A program made the translations under genes and the position numbers. Source: JBCCCJ01 sp039029315 (lineage in GTDB: Bacteria > Bacteroidota > Bacteroidia > J057). Taken from it: DNA of 17,470 nucleotides. Where the stretch lies: assembly GCA_039029315.1 (NCBI GenBank), contig JBCCGK010000166.1:1-17470 (forward strand), in the 5' to 3' direction. How positions within the stretch are numbered: position 1 is the first letter of the stretch; every line of letters begins with the position of its first letter. A model generated the notes under the pieces. That model was not told the DNA's origin. It ran no database searches and saw only the letters and a list, made by a program, of their open reading frames with translations. This document shows, one piece after another, positions 7,694 to 14,700 of the stretch.

Positions 7694-9445
7694 ATGAAAA
7701 GAAGAAGTTTTTTCAAACATATGCTCCCCCTTGCGATGGCACCCGTTGCCTTAGGCGGAATTCCATTTCGTGTGATGGGGAAATCCTTGATGACCAGCTC
7801 TTTTACCTGTGATGAAGTCAATGATCGGGTATTGGTTCTGATTCAACTCCATGGAGGAAATGATGGGCTGAATACCCTTCTCCCAGTGGATCAATACGCT
7901 GTCTACAAGAATCTGAGACCGCTGATCGGGATCAATGATTTTGGTCCCAGAAGATATATCGACCTGGATACCACGCTTGCAGTACAGGATCAAGTCGGAC
8001 TTCATCCTGATCTGGTTGGGATCAAGGATCTGTACGATTCTGGCAAAGTGCATATTGTCCAGGATGTTTCTTATCCACAAAACAATGGTTCTCATTTCAA
8101 AGGGACTGATATCTGGCTGAGTGGAAAAGAAGGTGCGACAATGCCAGAAAATCCTGATTCTGGTTGGTGGGGAAGATACCTGGATCACAAATTCCAGGAC
8201 TTTCCGACAGCGTACCCCAACCCAGATATGGAAGATCCCCCAGGAATCGAATTTGGAAGCCATATCATCTCTTTGGGCTTTCATCGACAGACAGGCATTC
8301 CGATGGGCTTGACCTTAAGCAATGATCCTTCGAATTTCAATACCCTGGTGACGGGTGTCGGAGGGGCCTTGCCTGACCAGTTTCCCAGTTCTGACTATGG
8401 AAACGAGCTACGCTATTTGGTGGAGATGGAGATGAGCACCAATCAATATGCACAGCGGATTACAGACATATACAATGCCGGAACCAATGCCACCAACGTG
8501 ACCTATCCTATAAACTATCACAGTCCGAGTGATGGGCCACGACAGAATCGCTTGTCTCCTCAGCTCAAGACTGTAGCACGCTTGTTGAGTGGAGGGTCAA
8601 AAACCAAAGTGTTTTTGGTTCGTATGGGAGGATTTGATACACATGGCGAACAGGCATTGGCAGGCAAACCCTCTTATGGCAATCATGGTGCCTTGCTGTA
8701 TCATCTATCTGGAGCATTGAAGGCATTTCAGGACGATCTGGCAGCTCAGGGGTTGGATGATCGAGTGATGACTGTTACCTTCTCAGAATTTGGTCGTCAG
8801 GTGGGAGAAAACAGTACTCTTGGAACGGATCATGGAACCTCTGCACCGATGTTTGTGATTGGAAAAGGCGTTAAGCCGGGCATCAGTGGCACCAATCCGA
8901 ATTTGAGTGTGTTGAACAACAACAACTTTACCTCCTATCAGCACGATTATCGACAGGTATTTGCTACCGTCCTTCAAGACTGGTTTGGGGCAAACAATGG
9001 GACTCTGGATCATGCAGAATTCTATGAATTTAGCAATCAGAAATTGGGACTTGTTGATGACAATCATATTGATGGGACCGGAACACCGATCAATTATGTC
9101 GCGGACCCATTGTGCGATCCAACAGAGGATTTGCCTGATATCCCTCCGCTGGCTGTGGATCGTGCGCTCCAGGAATTGGTAGATGTTCAGGCTTATCCGA
9201 ATCCGTTTGTAGATCAACTCCATGTCAGCTTGAAAGCCCCTCGACTTCTGCCAGCAGCTGTGTTTGTATACACCATAGATGGCAAGCGTGTGATGGATCA
9301 GACATGGAATCTGTATAGCGGAGACAACAAAACTCATCTGGATCTTGGACAACTCAGCACTGGCACCTATCTTTTGCAAGTTGTCTCCAATCCTGGAAGT
9401 GCATTTGGCCAAAAGGTCTTGGGTACCAGAAAGATTGTCAAGTAA
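7694..9445 (+). CDS. DUF1501 family protein with Tat-like signal and T9SS sorting domain
   Basis: The protein has 583 residues and starts eight bases after the DUF1800 stop, so the two are surely co-transcribed. The N-terminus KRRSFFK plus a hydrophobic stretch (residues 10-23) fits a twin-arginine signal. DUF1501 belongs to the alkaline phosphatase/sulfatase-like clan. Likely metal-site motifs are visible at LHGGNDGLN (52-60), NGSHF (131-135), GGFDTHG (312-318), EFGR (365-368) and GTDHG (377-381). Residues 499-583 form a T9SS type A sorting domain that starts VQAYPNPF and ends RKIVK. The protein is inferred to fold in the cytoplasm, cross the inner membrane by Tat, and cross the outer membrane by T9SS. 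The substrate is unknown. Its TAA stop is also the first three bases of the 54-bp inverted repeat. Confidence 0.93.
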   Translation: MKRRSFFKHMLPLAMAPVALGGIPFRVMGKSLMTSSFTCDEVNDRVLVLIQLHGGNDGLNTLLPVDQYAVYKNLRPLIGINDFGPRRYIDLDTTLAVQDQVGLHPDLVGIKDLYDSGKVHIVQDVSYPQNNGSHFKGTDIWLSGKEGATMPENPDSGWWGRYLDHKFQDFPTAYPNPDMEDPPGIEFGSHIISLGFHRQTGIPMGLTLSNDPSNFNTLVTGVGGALPDQFPSSDYGNELRYLVEMEMSTNQYAQRITDIYNAGTNATNVTYPINYHSPSDGPRQNRLSPQLKTVARLLSGGSKTKVFLVRMGGFDTHGEQALAGKPSYGNHGALLYHLSGALKAFQDDLAAQGLDDRVMTVTFSEFGRQVGENSTLGTDHGTSAPMFVIGKGVKPGISGTNPNLSVLNNNNFTSYQHDYRQVFATVLQDWFGANNGTLDHAEFYEFSNQKLGLVDDNHIDGTGTPINYVADPLCDPTEDLPDIPPLAVDRALQELVDVQAYPNPFVDQLHVSLKAPRLLPAAVFVYTIDGKRVMDQTWNLYSGDNKTHLDLGQLSTGTYLLQVVSNPGSAFGQKVLGTRKIVK

Positions 9446-9496
9446 GAGACTGTTTTGGAATCTGTGCTGAGAATTTTTAGGGGGTATTTTTTTCTC
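9443..9496 (+). repeat. 54-bp inverted repeat, left copy
   Basis: It begins TAAGAGACTGTTTTGG and ends ATTTTTTTCTC. It matches the reverse complement of 11488-11541 at 51 of 54 positions without gaps (differences at the ninth base, and at two bases in the G/T-rich part). It overlaps the DUF1501 stop codon and forms the outer part of the 161-bp palindrome. The two copies enclose the M48 gene. Confidence 0.9.
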
Positions 9497-9606
9497 AGAC
9501 AAGGCTCTTTTTTGTTCTCATAGTTGTGCTATGGGAACAAAAAAAGCCGCCGGATGAGGAAAAAAGACGCATACAAAAAATAAGTAACAGATTTTCAAAC
9601 AGTCTC
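9446..9606. repeat. 161-bp imperfect palindrome (giant hairpin or MITE-like element)
   Basis: The arms 9446-9523 and 9529-9606 are each 78 bases, centred on TTGTG (9524-9528). Without any gap, about 51 of 78 positions pair. The outermost 10 bp are perfect (GAGACTGTTT/AAACAGTCTC), the following ATCTGT/ACAGAT matches, and the inner part has T-runs facing A-runs and CATAG/CTATG at the tip. It fills most of the gap between the DUF1501 and M48 genes. It may act as a terminator-like hairpin for the DUF1800/DUF1501 operon, although no T tract follows it, or be a small non-autonomous mobile element with terminal inverted repeats. No clear target duplication is seen at its ends. Confidence 0.8.
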
Positions 9607-9652
9607 AAAGGAAGTGACATCTACGGGTTTGGAGAGATCTTCGCACCTCATC

Positions 9653-9687
9653 GCTAAGTTACACCTGATTAAGGGGTGTGACTTAGC
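9653..9687 (+). promoter_or_regulatory. Stem-loop just upstream of the M48 gene
   Basis: The stem 9653-9665 pairs with 9675-9687 over 13 bp with one T-G wobble and a nine-base loop. CATTTTGG follows. It ends 37 bases before the ATG of the M48 gene. Either it terminates readthrough from upstream (the T tract is short) or it is a structured 5' leader. No convincing promoter was found between it and the ATG. TTTG at 9628-9631 with TAAGTTAC at 9655-9662 is a weak promoter match with overlong spacing. Confidence 0.5.
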
Positions 9688-9724
9688 CATTTTGGAGCCG
9701 TCATAACTCACAAACCCTTTAGTC

Positions 9725-11467
9725 ATGAAACGAGTTTCTTATCCTGTTATCGCATTTCTTCTGTTGGGATTCCTGATGCCTTCCTGTGCAATAAATCCCA
9801 TTACCGGGAAGAAGGAATTTTCTCTGATGTCTCATAAGCGAGAACTTGCTCTGGGACAACAATCAGATCCCGGAATCATTGCCAGTTTTGGATTGTATGA
9901 AGATGCCGCCTTGCAAAAGTTTCTGGAAGAAAAAGGAACTGCCATGGCCAAGATCTCTCATCGACCTGATCTGGATTTCAAATTCCGTATTCTCGATTCC
10001 CCAGTAGTGAATGCGTTTGCTGTGCCGGGTGGATATGTGTATTTCACAAGAGGGATTCTGGCTCACTTCAACAATGAGGCGGAATTTGCCGGTGTACTGG
10101 GGCATGAGATTGGCCATATCACGGCCCGGCATTCTGCCAAGCAATTTACCAAGTCTACCATTGCCCAAATCGGATTGATCGCTGGCCTGGTCCTGGTGCC
10201 TGAGTTTGGTCAATATGCCAATCAGGCTTCGCAGGGCTTGCAGTTATTGTTTCTCAAATTCGGACGAGATCACGAATCTCAATCGGATCAGTTGGGGGTG
10301 GAATACTCGACCAAAGTTGGGTATGATGCTCACCATATGGCCAATTTTTTCAACACTTTGAGTCGGATGCGTGATGAGAGCGGGAGTGAACGTATCCCAA
10401 CCTTTATGTCTACCCATCCTGATCCGGCGGATCGCTATCAGAAAGTGGGAGAAATGACTGCTGAGTGGCAAGGAAAAAGCCCCGGAAAATCTTTCAAAGT
10501 CAATCGGGAGTCCTATCTTCAAATGCTGAATGGACTGGTCTACGGAGAAGATCCTCGACAAGGATATGTAGAGAATGGAAGGTTTTATCATCCAGAGCTA
10601 AAGTTCCAGTACCGTGTACCCAATCAGTGGAAAACAGTGAATTCTCCCCAGCAAGTGCAAATGGCGCCTGAAGATGGGAAGGCGATGATGATCTTTACAT
10701 TAGGTCAGGGAAAAACTCTGAGAGAAGTGGCGGAAAAATTTGTGAGTGAGAATAAGCTGACACTTGTTGAGTCCAAGAACTTGCAGGTCAATGGCATGCG
10801 CGCCATGGCCTTGATATCAGATCAGTACCCGCAAGGTGCACAACAACAGCAAACTGCCACAGCGAGCTCTCAAACCAGTGTAGCCCAAAGCCCCAAAAGC
10901 TCCAAACCTTCCTCAAACTCTGGTTCTTCAACCAGCCAAAGTCCCAAAGGACCTTCGAAGGTTGGAGGGGTTGGCTCTTCTGGTTCCAGTAGCGGCAAAA
11001 CCCCCAAGGGAGATAGCAAAACAAGCAAAACCAATAGCTCGAATCAGGGTCAATCTCAGGGAGGGACTCAGGTGCCAAATAAGGGCCAATCACAAACCAA
11101 CAACAACAACCCGGCCCCCAATCCAACAGCAGGGACACCTAGCCTTCGCATCAAGACTTACTTGATTGAGTATGGCGGATTGATCTATCTGTTTCATGGA
11201 ATGGCCAAGTATGTAGACTACAGCCGATATGAAGGGGTCTTTACGCAGACCATGAACAGCTTCAATTCGCTCAGCGATCCAGCCAAGATCAATGTCAAGC
11301 CTGATCGCATTTATGTTAAGTCTGTGAAGCAAACAGGCAGCCTGCTTACTGCTTTAAAGTCCTATCAGATGCCACAGGACAAGCACAAAGAATTGGCCCT
11401 CATCAATGGTCTAAAACTGGAGGATCAAGTGAAGAAAGGATCGCTGATTAAGATTTTGGGAGAGTAA
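9725..11467 (+). CDS. M48 family zinc metallopeptidase lipoprotein with inserted low-complexity linker
   Basis: The protein has 580 residues. Residues 1-20 are a lipoprotein signal with lipobox LMPSC and acylated Cys21. The M48 catalytic motif HEIGH lies at 127-131 (zinc ligands His127 and His131, catalytic Glu128). The third ligand is Glu184, in the E-x-x-x-D-x-x-G motif at 184-191. This is the BepA/YfgC-like type: a periplasmic peptidase thought to act in envelope protein quality control. Residues 255-366 and 472-525 look like two halves of one beta-rich domain. Between them, residues 368-472 are a Ser/Gly/Lys/Gln/Asn-rich linker with no predicted fold. Residues 526-580 resemble a LysM-like module (ALINGL, then KKGSLIKIL). 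The gene stands alone between two 54-bp inverted repeats and is convergent with the DUF4132 gene. Export to the periplasm as a lipoprotein is well supported; the substrate is not known. Confidence 0.93.
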   Translation: MKRVSYPVIAFLLLGFLMPSCAINPITGKKEFSLMSHKRELALGQQSDPGIIASFGLYEDAALQKFLEEKGTAMAKISHRPDLDFKFRILDSPVVNAFAVPGGYVYFTRGILAHFNNEAEFAGVLGHEIGHITARHSAKQFTKSTIAQIGLIAGLVLVPEFGQYANQASQGLQLLFLKFGRDHESQSDQLGVEYSTKVGYDAHHMANFFNTLSRMRDESGSERIPTFMSTHPDPADRYQKVGEMTAEWQGKSPGKSFKVNRESYLQMLNGLVYGEDPRQGYVENGRFYHPELKFQYRVPNQWKTVNSPQQVQMAPEDGKAMMIFTLGQGKTLREVAEKFVSENKLTLVESKNLQVNGMRAMALISDQYPQGAQQQQTATASSQTSVAQSPKSSKPSSNSGSSTSQSPKGPSKVGGVGSSGSSSGKTPKGDSKTSKTNSSNQGQSQGGTQVPNKGQSQTNNNNPAPNPTAGTPSLRIKTYLIEYGGLIYLFHGMAKYVDYSRYEGVFTQTMNSFNSLSDPAKINVKPDRIYVKSVKQTGSLLTALKSYQMPQDKHKELALINGLKLEDQVKKGSLIKILGE

Positions 11468-11487
11468 TCGCTTCCTGTTTTTTGTGG

Positions 11488-11541
11488 GAGAAAAAAATAC
11501 ACCCTGAAAATTCTCAGCACAGATTCCAAAACTGTCTCTTA
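11488..11541 (-). repeat. 54-bp inverted repeat, right copy
   Basis: This is the inverted copy of 9443-9496 (51 of 54 identical), 20 bases after the M48 stop. Only the outer half of the left-hand palindrome is present here. The inner arm, tip and opposite arm of that element are missing, since the sequence inward of 11488 runs straight into the M48 stop region. RNA reading through both copies could form a 54-bp panhandle around the M48 message. Confidence 0.9.
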
Positions 11542-11598
11542 GTCGGGGTGTAGGCCTGCGCTTGGAAGATGTATTGATCAGTGTGCCTTTTGTCCTGA

Positions 11599-11636
11599 CA
11601 AATTGATTCACCCCTAGGGAAGGGCGAATCAATTTG
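11599..11636 (-). terminator. Terminator-like hairpin between convergent M48 and DUF4132 genes
   Basis: CAAATTGATTC (11599-11609) pairs perfectly with GAATCAATTTG (11626-11636). An A-C mismatch follows, then a CCC/GGG inner stem and an eight-base loop. No T tract follows on either strand, so it may be a weak two-way terminator or need Rho. The TGA that ends the -1 frame described below lies at the foot of this stem on the minus strand. Confidence 0.55.
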
Positions 11637-11781
11637 CCTGTAGAGGTGTGGGCTGTTCCTTCTCTAGTGGATTCTTGTAGTCAGGATAAGCCAATTCAGC
11701 TTCCACCACCTCTCGATATGGAGCCGGTTCTATTCGTAGGGGAAATTCCCTCTTTAGACCATCTGCCTCAGAATGGTGGGG
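11629..11781 (-). other. Possible out-of-frame C-terminal extension of the DUF4132 gene
   Basis: On the minus strand, the -1 frame relative to DUF4132 is open from 11781 to a TGA at 11629-11631 (50 codons). It has no ATG, but the composition is protein-like, with charged and Pro/Tyr residues such as REFPLRIEPAPYREVVE and AYPDYKNPLEKEQ. About 42 codons lie beyond the DUF4132 stop (TAA, 11754-11756). The end coincides with the foot of the terminator hairpin, as a true gene end would. It may be a tail separated by a frameshift or sequencing error, the remnant of a small gene, or chance. Confidence 0.35.
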
Positions 11782-14700
11782 TCATGAATCTCCTGATCCT
11801 TGGCGAGTAGGAGAATCTTGGAGAGTACTTCTGCTGATTTTGGGTCTTCATCCAGGAAGGGAAGAAACATCCGGCCGCGTTTTTGTGAATGGACTGGCAA
11901 AATCGACAGATAACTCCCAGCCATCTGGTGAGCCACAGCGCTGCCAAGATGAACAGAATAGCTTCCTCTATTTCCCTGAATCAAGGCATGACTCTCTGCT
12001 AGTTCGACATTGTCCAGTTGGAAAAGGCGTAGGCTTTCCCGGACGATGGCCTTGCGCAATTCAATGCTGGAATGACTGGCTTCCGGATCAATGTCTCCAA
12101 CGTGAGCCACACTGACCACCAAATCCAGGTCCCGCATAATTTCTGAAAATATCCGCGCATCGATTTTGTCAAAGGGAACGGTCTTATATGTGTGACGATC
12201 GACAAACTCTACGGTTTCCAGGGTAGGGCTTTCGACATCTGCTGGGGAGAACCAGTCTGCCATAGCATACATTTTGGCAATGAAGTTCTGCTTGTGAAAA
12301 ACCTTTTGGAGACCTGATTCATAATCGACGATCCATCCGCGGGTTTTCAGGAGTGCTACAGTCTTTTTGGGTTGAATCTGATGACCTGCATAGCGACGAG
12401 AGATGGATGCCTCAGCCAATTCATCTGCTGTCGGGACATAGAGTTCGCGGAAGATTTGCTTGAAGGGTTGTACCCATTGCTGGTCGAAACAGAATCTTTG
12501 CCAATCTGCCCACGATCCACTGGCATACAAATCTGTACAATGGGCAATGCTGATCCAGTCTGTCAATGGCTGCTCAGATCCACTGATGTCCACGATGGTA
12601 TCCTGTTCCCATATCCCGATTGCTTCCCCTGACTTCAAGACCAGTTTTTGCAACATGGGAGCAACCACTGGATGCCGCATCAGCTGTTGTATCTCAGCCA
12701 GACTAAAGGCATCTCCATTGACCATGGCAGCCTCCAGGCTTACTTTTGTCCGTCGATACTGATCCCGCAACACTTTCGTATTGGCTTTGAGTTCCAGAAA
12801 TGCCTTATCCTTTCGGTATTTGGCTGGAAGAGCTTTGATAGGGTGGCCGTTTTTGCTGTAGTGGAGATGTGCCAAGCCTTGTTCATCAATCTGCATAGAT
12901 ACCTGAACCGTGTCAAATATGAGCGGGCTGGCAGATTCCAGAATCCGTTGGGCCTCTTCTGTCTCCATTGCCCAGCTAAGTCGAAGCGGATCAGGATAGC
13001 CAGCGGTTCTGGCAAGATTCTCCATCGCAATCTGTATCGATCGGCCTTCGCTGGCTTGTCGCTGAGCGCCAAATTGTTTGCTTTCTTTCTTGAATTGCTG
13101 CAAGAGGCGGTACCTGACCAAGACATCCTTTTCTGGACGCTTTCGACTCAAGGCTACCAGACCATATGCTTTCAGGGCGTCCTGATTCCGCTTGTCCTTG
13201 ATGCGTTTTTTGAGTTCGGTGATTTTGGTTTGTCCCAATAATACATCGGCAAAGAGTTGTGCTCTTTTTTGTCCACCACCATCGGTGATATACTTGGCAG
13301 CCGTGTAGAGCATGGTCCATTTTTTCTTCCCCAATGCTTTGTACATCTCCCGGAACCACCTGACATCTACAGCACCATCCTGAAAGTCCTTCATGGGGAC
13401 TTTCGAATATTTTCCGATTTCTGTTTCTGTCTCTGCGGAATGGTAGCCATTGGCATGTGCATGCAACCACCAAACGCCAGATGGCATGGCCTCCCACCCC
13501 AGATAATTCGCAACAAAGGGCAGCCATTGCGTAGCGTAAGTTGCCGCTTCGATCAATCGCTTGTTGGAGAGTTGCGCTTCCCCGACCAATCGGTCAAAGT
13601 CTTCTTGTCGATCATCTGCCAATGGGTGACAGCGCTTGAGCAAGGTGCTCAGGATTTCTTTTTTGTTGTATTCACGGTTTCCCCAACTGTAGATATAGCC
13701 ACGGTGCAAAGGATCATTCCCCATGGCTAAGAGGGTAGAGGTAAATGTGTGAATCCCAAATAATTGATAAAGGTTTTGGGCCAGATGTGTAACCGATGTG
13801 GAAGAATCTCCTCTTTTCAGTTCTATTTCCAGAATTCGATTCCGACAGACGTCAAGCATCTCTCGCAAGAATGGGAACGTATCTGTAATCATTTCTTTGC
13901 CTTGGGCAGCCCTTATATGCGTCATTTTCTGGATCGCATCAGGCTTCATGATTCGGTTGAGTAGTTCGTTTTTGCTGATCAGATTGAGGGAATAGGCGCG
14001 CGCATAGTTGTAAAGAGATGAATCATCTGAATGATCATGATGTGGTTCGAAGACAAAGGAATTGATGCGGAAATTTTCCATTTGCCAAAATTGAACAAAT
14101 TGCTTGTCTGACATAGACCGAGTGGTGTTAGCATACTCCTGATAGGTCTTAGAGACAATTTCCCTATTTGCTTCATACAATTTCCTCCTTTCTTTTCTGC
14201 CAAAAATAGTCTTGATTTCCCCTTCGTCTAATGTGGCGAATATGGTTTGAAGCAGGTCGCCCAAAAACGCTATCTTTTCCTCAAAGGGAAATGCAAGTGG
14301 CAGGATTTTTAGGATAGAAATAATCTTATTGTCCCATTCATACTTCCCCATTTTAGGAATTTCAGGAAAATAAATGAAGGTCCTCAGCTTTTCGATGAGG
14401 GCTGAATTGTTTTCATATACCTTTGAGTCCGAATCGATCCCGATCCCAAGTTGAATCAGCATGATATCACAAGCATCCAGACCTGCATCTGTTACCCATT
14501 TTGCCCACAGATCAGCCAAGGGATAATTGTGGAATTGTTCCGCATCAGACATGTTTTTTGTGTCATTCTTGATTTTTTTGAATGTATTGGCTAGCAATAT
14601 TTTTTCTACAGAATCATTCCAGCTTTCTGCTTCGTATTCATAGGTCTGATGTTGGTCAAAAATCGTTTTAAGATGTACGAGATGTTCATTTACCCTTTCT

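Noticed and set aside
9443..11541. Insertion sequence or integron cassette
   Set aside because: There is no transposase or integrase, no target duplication at the repeat ends, and no attC-type features; the only gene inside is a typical M48 lipoprotein.
12648..13241. Plus-strand frame of 197 codons opposite DUF4132
   Set aside because: It lies wholly antisense to a conserved domain gene and has no recognisable domain or start signal.
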